Of a stretch of 64,000 nt of DNA, positions 38,201 through 52,300 are shown one piece after another. Numbering within the stretch: position 1 is the stretch's first letter; every line of letters begins with the position of its first letter. Made by a program: the position numbers and the translations under genes. This stretch comes from Malurus cyaneus samueli (Eukaryota; Chordata; Aves; Passeriformes; Maluridae). The DNA is taken from NCBI GenBank assembly GCA_009741485.1, contig CM019218.1, positions 31,394,898-31,458,897 on the forward strand, read 5' to 3'. The notes below the pieces were generated by a model that worked only from the letters and a program-made list of their open reading frames with translations, ran no database searches and was not told the DNA's origin.

Positions 38201-41200
38201 TGGAAGCAACTAAAAAAGGCAAGTGGCAATTGTAGCTAGATGACCCTACTGAATAAACAAAGGTTAGGTAATGCATTTGGCTTTTGAAGACAGTCTCAAG
38301 TCCCATCTGAGCATGCTTGTGGATTGGAGAATCTCTCTTCTGGTAATTTGCTCAGGTTGTCTTAAGTTGGGCAACTCCTAAATAGATGCATGGTAAAAAA
38401 CTGAGCTTAAAATGCAGTAAGACTTGTATTTTCTCTAAGGATTGTGTTCTGTAATGTGGTGCTTCCCCAGCGTGTAAAGCCTTTGTACCAAAAACTGAAA
38501 GATTTTAATTCCCTGGGCTTAGGATCTTTACTATTCAACAAAGTAAATCACAAGCTTCGTAAGAACTTTGTTTTAAGGGTACTTTGTCCTATATTAATAC
38601 AAATTACCTAAAATTGCTGAAATGCGTGCCTGACACTTACTTTTTCTGTCCAGTGATTAATTTGATTCAGCAGTAAGAGAATAAAGCTGTTGAACAAACT
38701 CACTATGGTGTTTCTTTTTCCTATCAAGACTGCTGCAGCTTTGTATTTCCTAGTTATAAACTATCTAAGCTTAACTTGTAGTACTTCTGCACTGACAGGT
38801 CTGGACAACTGAGGAGTTGTGCAGATGCTGACTGCTGTATCAGTCTGTACATTGTGGGCTGTACAACGTCCAAGTAAGAAACTAGTCAAGCTTCTGCTCA
38901 AGTCTAGAAACTGAGTCATTATTTAGCAGGTGAGAGAATCCTTTATGGCTCTCAATCACTCTTTCAGTAGATCTTTGCTCCAATAATTTAAGTGTTGAAT
39001 TGGAACTGTTCAGCTTCTGTTTTTATTATGGATGCTACGCTTGATTACAATTGTGTTGCTGCATTTATCCAGTCAATCCTGTTTGATATTGAGCTAGATA
39101 GTTCCTGTGTTGGATGGGAAGAGCAGTACTGAGATGGCAAAACAATTCCTAAAGCAGGCATGCAACTTGTGCAGTCTCTGAGCAGTTGGCTTGGGTGCAT
39201 CTCCCAAAGCCTGTAGCTGGTCTCCCACAAAGGTACATGCCTCAGATGGGATATTTGTAACTCTGGGCTTGTCAGCGGCCGGGTAGATTTGTCTGTGAAG
39301 GGGAATGATGTCAACAATGCCAACTTTACCTTCTCTTCCTACGTAAGTATACTGAGATGGATTGTCAACAGTGTGTTTATTCTGCCATAAATTTGCAGAG
39401 CAGGAGCAATCCAAAGGAATTGCCCTGGAAGCTTTCAGGAAGAACCTATGCAAGTTGTGAGCCAGCTTGAGAATTAAATGTCACATTAGACTGGGTACCT
39501 TTTCTGTTTTGTCTGCCTCTTTTAAATTGAGAATTTGAAGGAGATTTTTGCCTTCTTGCATGTGCTTCCCCATTGCTTGTTTTGGGGTGCCTTACCCTAA
39601 CCCTGTTTCTGTTACCGATTAGGTGGATGAGAGTTTTTTTGGTTTTTTTTTCCTTTATGGAGGAGCTACCATGTGTTTCTAGACTTAGAGCTGAAAGTGC
39701 CGTCATTGGAAACAAAACTCTCCCAGTGTTTTTTATCTTACAAGTTAGTTAGGTGATAGGAAGGGGCAGTGCCTGGATCTTCTGTGTTGCTCTAACCTCA
39801 AAGGGTACTCCTTTGGGATCCTAAATGGTACTTGGCTCTGCTGTAGTTGGGTTGGTGCCCTGTTTACACTTAGTTTGCCCCAAAGGTGGGAATGAGAAGG
39901 GAGGAATGTCAAGTATTTTCAACTTGCCAGAGGATGTTATTAGCTAACTTAATAGGATTTTCAAGTCTTTCAAACAATGAGTAAACATGTCAACTGTGAT
40001 GGAAAGCTCTAGAGTCTTACATGGATGCTCTTAAGTGTCTTAGTCAAAATTGAAGCATCAGGGTAGTGTTGAGTTTCTACTGTTCTGAGCAGTCTCATTT
40101 GATGGGGAAAGTACCAACTGTTGCTGGAGGGGCAAGCAGGCTGTTGCAGCTCAGTAAAAGAATAACTTGCCCCTCTGCTAATGAGGGTTAGTGTCTTAGA
40201 TTTTAGGTAAGCTTCTAATGAAATTATAAGTTAGTTTTATGAGAAAAGCTGGCATGTTACTTTTAAGTGGAATTTGAGACTTGGATCCATGCAGTTTAAT
40301 TTTTGGATTTAGATTATTACATACGTAACCTCTTTAAAACACCAAACAAGTCAAGTAACTCCACAGTAAGCATGCCACATAGTCACTCAACTGGACTGAC
40401 TCTAGCTTTGGTACCTTTGGTTGCTTTTTGCATATTTCTACCTAACCTTTCCTCAATAAATAAAAAATTGAGGACAGTACATAGTGGTGATGTGTCCTGA
40501 TCCAATTCAGTACTCATGCAGCAGTATAAGAGAACACTGCTAGGTTTTCGGTTAACCCTTTCCTATTGAAGAGTATTGGCTGTACAGGTTAAGTTAAAGC
40601 AATAGCACTGCTTCATTCCCTGCTGTCTGATGTTATCCACCTCTTTGCTATGTCAGACACTCAGGCTGCATCAGCAAGTGCCTCCCTGTAGTTCAGACAG
40701 TGCATGTTAGTGAAGCTACAGCTGTAATTGCTCAGAGAAAAAAAGGAAAGAGCTCTGAGAAGTAAGGAGCTAACTATGTACTACACCTGATCACAGCGCT
40801 GCATCATCATATTCTTTTCCTGGACATGCTTTTGGTGGGTAACTATGAACACAACTGGAGGCTGAGGGAGAACAGCTTTCCAGGCATTAAGTGCCTGAAG
40901 AATGGTGGTATTTGTGCTGTCTTTTATCTTTCCTTCTGGCTTGTTTTGTGAATTTGAATAAGTTACCATCTCTAAAGCTTTTCACCTAGAGTGGGATAAT
41001 GCCTGCATTACAGGTATGTGTCAGAGCCCTTTTTCTAGTAAATATGCTGTAGTCCACAGATAAAAGAAGTCTTAGAAGTGCAAAACTTCTGAAGCTACAC
41101 AGCATGCATATAATATATCCCCATTAAAAAGCTGTTTGGCAATGTCTAATGAATTTCCAGTTTATAAGGGATGTTTTTAACTGTTTTTTAAGTAAGTCTT

Positions 41201-44200
41201 CTTTATTTCATAAGAGGCAGTCAAATATGTATCCTGTTGCATTTGATGGGATCTTAGTCATTCCTGTTCCGAAGTAGGACCTCAAATTATTCTTGTTCAA
41301 GTAATGCATAGCTTCTAAGAGAATTTCTGCCTGGAAGCTCAAACAAGAGCAAAGAATGTTTGGGGTGGTTTTGTCTGTGTTGGCTTGGATCTGCAGAGGA
41401 TAAACTCTTCCAGTCTCATTCCTGCAGTCTGGTAAAACTTGGAATAAGTTTTATGTTAGGGGATGTGCTTTGTCCTCATTTCAAATTTAAGAGCGGGAAT
41501 GTTCCCAACAGGAAAAACTGCTCCTCTGCATAATCACAGAAGCATCTCCTGCTTTCTGAACTTGGTAAAGATGCTGATGTAAGTAGGCACAGTCCTTTGT
41601 AATTGAGAGTGAAAAGTAAAGATTTTTGCACAGACAGGCTGGAAACATACTTTGGGGGGTGAAGGCCCGTGTTTTTGAGAGAACTGTAGGATTGCTATCT
41701 GCTGAAGCCACTGGCTATTGGGAAAGGGAGACAGGCTTGAGGGTGAGAAGAATGAGGGGAGCATATCTGGTGCATAGAGCTTTGATTGCCTACTGGCAGT
41801 CCCTCCCTGGTGCCTTGAGACTGGTTTGCAGGCTCTGAAATAACAATGCCTTGGTTTGGAAGCGTAGATATGTCCCTCCTTGTTCCTTCTGGAGGATGTT
41901 GCTGGGAAAACCATTTCCATTGGATCGGTATATAGCCATACTTTTTCACTCAGAGGTGCTGGCTACTGAAGGGACAGGTTAATATTGTAGAACTGGCCCT
42001 TCCCCCTGCACACCACAGAGCCCCAAGGAGTGGGCTTGCTGAGTGGCAGGAGATGGCTTGACCATCTTGTCTGGGTGATGCAGCTTGTAGGCTACCAGCT
42101 GAAGAGTCCTGACAAGTTTTATGCCTGAGATGGCAGTAGCTTCTCACTGTTTCCTGTAAGCCTCAGTTATTTTGGGCTACCTAGTTATGGACATTAAATG
42201 TCTGAAACAGAATTCATGCTAATTGATGTATTGATTTGCTGCAGAAGGACATGCTTGCTTTCTAAGAATTCCTACGGCAGGGAAGAAGTTAAGAGCTAGA
42301 GGAGTGATACTATCTGTGAGCTGCCTTGGCACTAGATGTGCTGTTCTCACTGCTTCTAAAACATCTCCGAAGGAAAAAGGCTTATTTTTGGCCTTGTTTT
42401 CTCTTTATTATAAAGTGCAAGAAGCTAAATCTTGAAAGATTGTGGACAAGGGCCTAGGACTGAGGCTGAAGCAGATAGAGATCACTGCTGATAAACCATA
42501 TTTGGGTTGGCTAGAGATGAGTTGTTAAAAAAACCTTTATGGTGGGCATTGTTTGGAAAACCTCATACAGTCTTTGTAAAGGTCTTCACGTTGAATTCTG
42601 TGACTCTTTTACTGGGCTTGCATTTGACCCTTTCCTTTGCCTGTTTTCCTGCTGTCCATTAAAGCTCTGTCAGTATCTTTCCTGATCTTTGGTTTGTTTT
42701 TGATGCGTTTTCTTTGCAAGTATGATACTTTCCCCTTAAATGCTGAGGTGAAACTCCTTGCTGATGTAGGCTAGGGTACTAAGCCAGTGCATACTAAACC
42801 AGTGCCAATATCACTGCATAAAACAGTTCTTAGGACAGTAAAAAGTTACAGGATTTCTCCGGTGTTTCTGATTTTTTTAACAGTCTGATTTCATTAAGGA
42901 TAAATAACTTACCTTTCTCAGGCAACATTTCTTCACTTTTCTTGAGACGAACTTCAGCTTAGCATGCTGAAGACATCAGTGGACTGGAAAATCCCAGTTC
43001 CCTGTGGTCCGGACGCAGATATTCTTCCAGCTCTTGAACCCAAAATATGGTGGGAGGAATTCTAGAGGTTAGTGAATGGTTCTGCTAATGATGACCATAG
43101 GAGTAAGCTCTCTCCCAAACAAGCTGTTGATTCCTTTATTAAAAAGGCACACAGAAACAAGAAGCTTTAGCAATTGTCCCATGCAACTACCTATTGTCTT
43201 CTGACTACTAGTTTAATTCTTTGATATCTGACTCTACAAAAATGAAAGTAACTTCTGCATTTGCATAAATATCCTTTGCATACATGGACATTGCGTAAGA
43301 GTAATATAAATATGTACATGAGTAGTCAGAACATCTGTGAAGAAAGTTATTGTAGAAGCATATCAGCTGCTGTTTAGGTGCCTCAAAACAGACCCAAACC
43401 AGATATTTCTGCAGTGGAAGTGTGGTATATATTTGTGGGGGACAGTTTGCTGACGCTCTTGCATCCTGTATTGCAGTTAGTTAAAGCAGATTGTGTGAAT
43501 GCTAAAAGTGGTGTGTTCAGGATTGTGGTGCCACTGCTTTTGATGGGGTGATGCTGATCAAAGGGCTGGAAGAGTATCTGATTTTGGAGCTCATGGGCAG
43601 AAGAATAACTGGTGTAAGTCTGAAAGGTGTAAACTTTATCAGAAAATACTGTTATGCTGGGGAAATGATTTTAAGTAGAAAATGGAGTGAGATGCCCAGG
43701 GACTAGATGACAAGTCTTGAGTCAACAAGCTAGCTAGAGTGAACCTGCCAGGCAGGTCCCTAATTATGCATTATCTGCTTTAATCCGTTATGGCACCAGC
43801 CCATTTGCGTGGCTAGGGGTGTTGACTCCCTATTTTGGAGAATCCTGGCTAAGTACTGAGAAGATGAGCAGTTCCCGTGTCTAGTTATGAATCTATCATG
43901 TGGCACCACCATGAGGAGTAGTGCTTCTCCTCCAAACCACTAAAAATCTCTTTCTGCCTTGACTGTTTAGTACTAGTTGGAAGAATTTTGTCTGAAAGTA
44001 ATGTTTGTGGGCTGCCTCTGCTCCTAAAGATGGCTTAAGTAGAAAAAGGATGAGGAAAGAATAGGATTAACTTGTAAGAGTGACATGATGTGGGGTTGTT
44101 TTTCCTATGTTTTCACTGCGTACCTAATAAATTTGACCAATAATTTGTGTTAATTGCTATCCATTTGACAGTATGGTCTAGGCTGTAAAATTTGGCCAAG

Positions 44201-47200
44201 GCTAGGTGATTTATGCATCCTCCTATAAGAGCAATCTCCTTGTTTAGAGCTAAAAGAAAATCTCTTGGATCTTCTTCCTTACAGGGTGCTGTTTTGGAGA
44301 GAGTACATTATTTTTTCCTCTTTGAGTTGACATAAATGCTAGACAGGAGCTCTTTTCTGTATAGAAATATTAAAATCAGAGGGGCTGCCATTTCAGGTCC
44401 TTGAACTTTCCTGGGAAAGCAACAGTAATCACCTTCTAACAAAAATCTTATCTCTAGATTCACATTATACTGAGTTTCTGTGAGGATGCTGTTTTCATTC
44501 CATGGCTTGTTCTCTTCTTTCAAGCTAAGCCTCTTTTTATTAGTCCTTAGTCACCCGAAGCATTAGGCATCTTCAGAGCATGCCAGTTCAGAGCACTGAC
44601 TTGAAGAAAAATGTTTGGGGCAAGAGTTATTATCACAAGGTGACCTGTATTTTGGGGAAACCAGGCACTCCAGCTTTGCTTTCTGCTCTTAAGCAGTTCA
44701 TATAACAATTCTTAGTAACAGGCTTTTAAGGATTCATACTTACGTTCTGGCACTTCTGAAAAAGCTTCTTTCTGTGTTCAAGAGTACATGCAGTTCCTAC
44801 TTCAAGGCTTTCTCATGAAAGTTACCACGCAGAAGTAGTCCATTTGTTGACTGTAAAGCCAGGGTATATCTAATTGAGAGAACTTTCAATGATTCCATTT
44901 TAAGAAAAATTCTCAGATGAAGGTACCTCTCTTCACACTCTGTAGTGGAATCTGCTTCTGGGTATGAGCATGGAGAATGGTGAAATAAGCAAGGGATATA
45001 AATTTATATTGTAGACAAAAGCTGCTGTCAGCCTCTTTGCATGCAAACTTCTGAATTTCCTCCCTTAAACCTTGTTCACAGGTGTTCAAAATCGCGCTCT
45101 GGTTTTACCTCCTGAAGTGTTCCCTCCTTTTTACCTTGGGGTTAATGATGACTAAATTTTCTTTTTTTCGAGAAGTTTGTGTTGGGCTCTGCTTACTAAT
45201 GAGGGAATTACAGTGAGGGAGGGAGAGGGAAGAAGGAAGTTCATTGGCAGAGCCTTCACAGACAAACCTGGGAATTGCAATGAGTCCTAGTCCTGTGTAA
45301 GCCCTAATGTACTTGTGCTCTTAGTGGGCTGTGTTGACACAGGATGAAGGCAGCTGAATCCAGAGCGGAGTCTCTATAGGACAGCTCAATATTATTTTCA
45401 GATGGTTTGTATTTTCTTAAGGATAATTTCAGTTGGTATTTTTTCACACTCCTTTCCATTCTGCATTTATTTTAGGTAATGCTAATGCTTTTTTGACAGC
45501 GTCTTGAGATCCAGGTGTAACTGTAATGGGGTGGTTCTAAAGATCTTTGCAAGAAACTAAACTAATGATTCACTGCCCAGCGGCCAACAACTCTGTGTCA
45601 TCCAGGGGCTTGTTAGTAATCAGAAACTAGGCTACACTTAGCTTTTTCTGTCACTAAAAACTAATAGGAATAAAATCTCAGATTTCAAGATGTAAAATCT
45701 GTCAGCTGGCTTTATTGATCAGAAACACACAAGCACTGAACTGACTTATTTCTCTGTAGTCAGCAGTCCTGGGTAAACAAAGGAATATGGTGGTAGTTGA
45801 GCTGTAACCAGTTACAGAGGATTGGGGATCGAAATGGTATCCAGTGACAGAGCTCAATTACTTCGTATAATTAGGGTTTTTGAGAGTCTGGGTAATAACT
45901 TCCTCCTTCTACTTGAATTTGAAATGAGAAGCTGGCTGGTGAAATTGTCTGGGTTTGTAACTGTAACTGGGAAGAGAGAAAAGGTCTAGGAAGCTGCAGA
46001 AGTTCAGAATGGATGTGGAAGAGCTGGAACAGTGATGAGGGATCGAAGTGAGCTGGCAGCCTGGAATTTGAATAAACCTGAGGCAGAGATGCCTGGTGCA
46101 GGAGCTGGTGACAGTATTTGTATAGATGTTAATGTAATTGCTAGGGGGAAAATGTCTTTCCAGAGTCAGGTACAGAGTGGTCTTTCTGTGTGAGACAGCT
46201 GGCAAACGTCATCTGGGAGGAGCAAAGATGACTCTTTTTAACTTTAATAGTTCTCCCAAAGATTTCAGTGTTTTCCAGTTAGGCACTGAAAGAGCACAGA
46301 TGAAATGTGTAAGATTTGTCTGAATATTAAGAGGATTGTAATTAAAAAGGAGCAAAGACAGAGTGAGTGGGTAAGAATAGGAAAGGGGACCATCTGGTTA
46401 CAAGGAGACTTCACTGGAGAAATACGTGGAGCAGTCACAGCAAAACCCTGACTGACAAGGATAAGCAACTTGATTCAGACAGAATCAGTCTGGGATCTTT
46501 ACTGATGCCCACATCTTTAAGGTCCATTAAACCTTATAGCAAGGCCAGACACACAACTATTTCTCACGCACCTATTAAACCAATTTTAATGAAACTGTCA
46601 CTCCCAAGTTCTTAAACCTAGATATTTTTTCTTCAGTCACACTTGCCATAAACTGACAGTATCTGCCTGGTGTCCTATCATACAACTTAAAATATTTTTT
46701 TCTTAACTCTTCCCTTTCTGTTTGTATAGCTGGATTTCCTTCAATTTTTTAAACTTGATTACACCCTCCAATTATCTCTGGCCTCCTGGTGTAGACCAAC
46801 AAGCGTATAAGTGGAATGATACCTGATTCAGCATGTCAAGATTTTTTTCAGGTGAAACTAGGATTTAGCGATGTTTGCTAAAACAGCTAGCACCTGGGAT
46901 AACTCGTCAGCTGGAAGAGGTTTCCATACCCAGGGAAGAAAAAAATACAGGCCTTTTGCTCCAGAACACGCTCCTCCTCAGCCAGAAGCCAGCTGAGAAT
47001 TTATTGCCCTGGATGCTGCTGTCACTAATCTTGCTAATATTTATACAGTTCTGAGCTGCTTTTTGGGGTGAGCATGCCAATCACCATAATCTAGGCCTTT
47101 ATTATTGCCATCTATCTACCTATTTTTAAACAAGGCTCAACTGGGCCATGCAGCACTTTAGAGCTGTAGCAACTACTGCTCTCTTGAGACTTACATTTGA

Positions 47201-48880
47201 ACAGGGTGAGGGAGTGCAATTTGTTGTTGTCTTGTTTGGATGAGGAAAAATACATGCTGTAATTCTTGCATGGGCAGCTGCAGGTGAATGGGGAGAAATG
47301 ATTCTTAATACTTCATCTCCTCTGTTCTCTGCCAATGAATTAGCTTGCCTGCTATCCCCTCAAGCAGTTTAGTATCACATGAGTAGTAAGCAGCCTACCC
47401 TTCAGTTGTGCTATTCAGTGATAAAGCAAGTCCTGCTTCTTCTGATCCTTTCTGCTGTTGTTGTTTCTTCCTGGGATTATTTTATTGGCCACAGTCCAGG
47501 GTGCTGTAAAGGTGAGCAGTATCCTCCAGTGAGAAGAGGAACCTCAATTATTTGGCTCAGAAAAGCAAATTTCTTAGATGAGATTAGGCCCAGTAGCCTC
47601 TTAAGCTATAGAAGGCATGAAGAAAGAAAGAAAGAAAACTGATTAACCCTTTACAGAAGCTCACTGTATTCTTCTAGATGTGGTGATGGTGTGAGAGTAC
47701 TACTTAATTCTTCATAGTCTGAAGCAGTCGCAAAGCTGTATGGAAGCTGGTATCACAGCCTGCTCTGTCAACTAAAAATGTCAATTTGGTCTTTGTCCAC
47801 TGTGAGAAGTCTGACCAGTACGCCAGAGTATGTGCTTGTACTGAGGCCAGGTCTTAGACCAGACGGAAAGAGATCCAGAAAATCTGAGGAATCCAGATAA
47901 AACCGCAGCTGTTTTCCCATAGCTTTTTCAATAACATGTCCTGAAAAGGAAGATGAGAAACTGCAATAATGTTGCCAATTATCTGTGTCAAAGATTTATT
48001 GTGCAAATGTCTCATATTTGCTTGTATTAAGACTGATACCCTGCTCCCTTCAGGGAGGCAGACAGCAAAAATAGACTGATATGTATATTAGATTTTTTTC
48101 GCTTCCTCTAGAGAGACACACAAATCGCGGCATAAAATTGGCTGAGCACTTCCAGAACCCCAGTGAGTGCGATTGGAGGAAAGTTAACCTGGCGAGCACT
48201 GTGTGAATTTGGACTAGAGATGGCTACTTGGACTGACAGCATTCCATACGAGACAGAGCAACTAATTTATGAAAATACAAAAAAAAAAAGATGTCTAAGA
48301 TAACCAAAGGTATCCAAGCCCACTGGCTTGCGTAGCTTTTAACTGCAAAGGGCTTGATGACAATGAAAGTTAACTTCACTTGTGTTTAAGGTGAAATACT
48401 GCAGAACTGGAAATATTCAAAGACTTATCTCCCCAGAAAATAAAGAAAGCATGTCTGCTTCTAGCAATAAGGAAACAGCATGAGTATTCTGTAGCTCCTC
48501 TCTGAAAGTATGAAAAATAGTTCAGTGTAGCTGGAATTGCCCTTTCTGCAATTCGAAAGTAAACACATTAAAATAAACAGTTCTATAGTACAAAATGTTT
48601 TGAAAAAGTTGTCAACATGAGAGTGAACAGCCTGTATGAAGATCAGTCACTAACACCTTTCTGCTTGGATGTGGGTGTTAAATGTATGTATAACACTGTG
48701 GGGAGGAGGGAAAGTGCTGTGATGGGAAAGGGCTTTTGTATCTTGCTGGAGAAACTCATACCAATAGTCTGGGGCAGCAACAAGAAATCTGTAGATGTTT
48801 GTCCTTTTGAAGATACCACTATCTTTGCTTCCCTTTCTACAGAATAAAACTGCAGGCCTCATAGCAGAAACCTGACAGCT
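26240..48880. other. Intron 1, middle part: no embedded gene recognised
   Basis: About 22.6 kb of intronic DNA with few recognisable features. Sub-regions of note are a GC-richer, CpG-poor patch at about 37080-37300, a pair of POU/octamer-like sites at 43259-43281, a purine-rich patch at about 45217-45240 and a short GAAA repeat at about 47621-47638. No exon with a protein family, no LTR pair and no RNA gene could be supported. Isolated ORFs of 60-130 codons are within chance expectation. Confidence 0.5.
47621..47638 (+). repeat. Short (GAAA)n microsatellite
   Basis: Four consecutive AGAA/GAAA units occur at this position. It is a small simple repeat, potentially polymorphic, with no evidence of function. 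Confidence 0.7.
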
Positions 48881-48884
48881 TAGA

Positions 48885-49380
48885 GGTATTTCCCCTTGGT
48901 ACAAGAAACACATTGAAGGGCTGGAATGTGTCCAGAGACATGCAGTGAAGCTGGGGAAGGGTCTTGAGCACAAATCTAAGCAACAGCTGAGGGAATTTGG
49001 GTTGTTTAGTTGGGGAAAAGAAAGAGGCTCAGGGGTGACCTTATTGCTCTCTACAGTTCCCTGAAAAGAAGTTGGAGCCAGGTGGGGAGTGGCCTCTTCT
49101 CCCAGGTAACAAGTGACAACACAAAAGGAAATGGCCTAAAGTTGCACCAGAGGAGGTTTAGATTGGATGTTGGGACAATTTTTTTCACTGAAGGTGTTGC
49201 CAAGTATTGGAACAGGCTACCCAGGAAAGCAGCTGAGTCACCATCCCTGGAGGCATTTAAAAGATATGTACATGTGGCGTTTAGGGACATGGTTTAGTGA
49301 TGAACTTGGCAGTGCTGGGTTGATGGTTGGACTTGATTATAGATGTGTTTTCCAAACTAAATGATTCTGTTCTCTGATTC
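48885..49380 (+). mobile_element. CR1 LINE 3' part (CR1-Y-like), 5'-truncated
   Basis: About 495 bp of a sense-oriented CR1 copy. Recognisable blocks in order are TACAAGAAACACATTGAAGG, GGAATGTGTCCAGAGACATG, CTGAGGGAATTTGGGTTGTT, GCTCAGGGGTGACCTTATTG, AAGTTGCACCAGAGGAGG, TTGGAACAGGCTACCCAGG and TCACCATCCCTGGAGGCATT, followed by the tail ATGGTTTAGTGATGAACTTG and a degenerate ATGATTCTGT end. A remnant of the CR1 ORF2 C-terminus is still open over about 49010-49297 (FRLDV, then YWNRLP and SPSLEAFKR). The N-terminal endonuclease and the reverse transcriptase are missing, so it cannot move by itself. Subfamily assignment is from memory and approximate. Confidence 0.9.
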
Positions 49381-49389
49381 CTTGTAGAT

Positions 49390-52300
49390 CTCAGCAGGAG
49401 TGGTTCTGCTGGGAACATCATACAAACCACATCTGTCACTTCAATAGGGAAAATGTGCTTGACCTGTGTAAATAGATTTTCATGCTGAAGCAGGTTTTCA
49501 TGCTAGTATGTAGTAATATTGCTGGGTAGTTCAGCACTAGTGATAAAATGCAACATCTTACTCCTGAGCATGTGAGCTGTACTTGAACAGTCTGGAAAAC
49601 TTTGCACACCAACAGCTTACTAGTTTGGAGTGGTGTTTCCTAGTTTAGCTCTTCAGTAAATGCCTATGCTGTAGAAATGTTTGACCTGTTTTTCTCTCCT
49701 CTCCAGTAACCTAGGTTACTGCTACAATTTTTAATAAAGGCACAAGTAATTACTATAAACAAATCCTGTCTGCAGAAATCAGTAAGTGTGTTTATTCTTC
49801 TGAATCTTGTCTGTCTCTGACAGTAGATGATGGCATTAGAGCAACCATGGTGCCACTAGCAAGGGTCCTTCCTTTCTGCCTCTTACACTTGAAGATAAAA
49901 TGTCTGTTTCTCTGTGATGCTTCCAACTCCTGAAGCAACCAGTTCATACATCTTGTCTGTTATGGAAAGGTTTTTACCATATTTTTAGACTGTCAAATGA
50001 AGGGACTATGTTTTTGAGGCAGGAGTGGAGAGCAGAGAGTTAGTTTCTTATCAGCAGAGCTGAAGTTCCTGTTCTGAAGCTTCTGTGCACAGCAGCTTCT
50101 TCAATTTGTGATCTAAAAAGATTTTGGTAGCAGGGAAAATGTCTCTGCTACTGCCTGTGCTGTCCCAAAAGGCTATAACTGCCTGACAGTCCAAGATAGT
50201 ATCGTCCAGCACTTTCTTCATACACAGGGCTAAATCCCTACAAAACTGAGGAAGCATTTAGTTTAAGTGTAAATGGAAAGATGAGAATTATTGTTAAACA
50301 CTGTAAAATGCAATGCTAATAGAACTAGTGAATGAAGTAATGGAACAATGAATCTTTCCCTTAGGGAGTTGGGGGAAAAAGTTTATTTTTTTCTGACTCT
50401 TGACTGGAGTTTCGTTTTTTTGTACTTCCTTTCCTGATTCTTTCCCTCTTGATCTAAATTCCTGACTGAACTTTTATTTAGCAGGATTGGATTATTTAAT
50501 CTGAATTTAAACCTTGCCTTGCATTTAAGGTGTCTGTTTGGGTCACTGTGGAATGCACCAAGGTGAGTTTGGCACTTGAAGCAGTGAGTGTTAAGCCAAG
50601 CCTGGAATTTTTATGATGTCAACAGCATCCTACTGAAGGGCTATTCAGGAGAGTCTCTGCTGGCCTGCTGAAGCAAGAGTTAAGATTTCTACAGGGTGTT
50701 TTTTTAATGTTACTGTCTGATTTATATAAAGTTGAGTTTCTGAAACGACTTGTCTGTAGATCAGATGCATGTGATCTTAGTGTCAAATAACTGCATTTAG
50801 ACAGTTATGTCATGGTAGGTGGACATCACTACTGCAGTGATTTGTAGGGGGTGTGAATAGTACCTCATAGCAATTAACTGAATTGTTAATTTATCTATTA
50901 ACTGAGCAGTTAATTCTCATCTGCTAATGAGGGTATGTCTTTATTGTTGCCTCTTAATCTATAACTAGAAGTCCAGGGCTAACACATCCTCTGTGATGTT
51001 AGGAAAACCCTTTCTTTTTAACAGCACTGTAATAATATCAGTAATAAATGTAGGACAGCTGCTATGGTTTGCACAAACTATACTGTATTTAATAAGAGTA
51101 TGTGATATTGTATATGAACAAGGTGAAATTCCAGTCTTTTCTTCCATTTTGCTGTCTCTGGCACTTTGGAGGAGTAATAGAGCCGTAGGGGCAACTTCCT
51201 TTATTACTCTGTATGGCCTTGAGGCCTATGGGGGTAGAGAGGGCTATTACTCTGTATAGCTGATCAGGCCAGACCCAACTCTGATCATCTCTGTGGAAAT
51301 GGCAAGTTAGGCTTGTAGATGGAGACATGTCAAAGTTTTGTCCCCAGACAGTGCTTCAGAAGCACTGAAGTGCTGATGATAGTACATGTAAAGCCACATG
51401 AAATGGGGAGGAACTCCTGGTGCAGATATCTTTGGTTGATCACTGTCTTTGGATCATGGAGAGGCAAGAATATAGTTAAGGAAAGTGAGCCCTTGAGTGT
51501 TCTCAGTACCTCCTTTTTAAATATCCCTTCTGTGCAATGGAATTTCAGACTTGGCATTCAGATGGGCAGCCCTTGATAGGTTTTGAACTAATGAGCTCAG
51601 CTATTTCTAGTATCTACTTCTTGGTTCTGCTGTTAGCTGGAGTAACACCAAACATAATGAAGGCTGCATGCCAGCTTTAGTTTGAATGCCTCTTTCAGCA
51701 TTTTTAAGGAACGATTTAGGGACCAAAGCTTGTAGAGCTGTTGAGTTATAATGGGTGGTATTCTCCATCCTGGAAGACCTACAAGGTAAAAACATTTGTG
51801 ATGGAAGAAGTGCCTTTGAACAGTTTTATTTCCATTGGAGCTCAACCCTGAAGATGTTTGCCAAACTGTGTTTGTAAACTATGTTCAATTATCATGTCTC
51901 CTTATGAGATTGTTTTCCAGCAGAATAGAGCAGATCCAGAGATGGTGGTGGTCTTCGTACACCTGCTTTGTTGACAGTAATAGTGTCTAATACATATGGC
52001 TGCAACTGAAGAGAGACAATGGTTGTTGTGTAGATTGGAAAGTGGGAAAAGGGTATCTGGCTTGAGGTAAATTTAATTATATCTGTCTTGCTGTGGGTAC
52101 TTGCATAACGTGCCTTGTGTATGTGCCCAAGGGAATGCTACTTACCTAGGAGACAGTGTTCAGGAGGTTACAAAGCCAGCTTTGCTAAGACTTGATACCT
52201 CCTTTTTGCAGTGGGCAGTCTCTAGTGTGGATAGAAAGTTTTGTCTTATTGGGAAGAAGGGGTGAGGGGAGGAGAAAATGCAATTTTATCTTGCTAGTTT

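Noticed and set aside
39590..39605. TTACCCTAACCCTG as an interstitial telomeric repeat
   Set aside because: Less than two CCCTAA units are present, which is expected by chance.
49010..49297. 95-codon protein-like ORF
   Set aside because: It is the decayed C-terminus of CR1 LINE ORF2, not a host gene.
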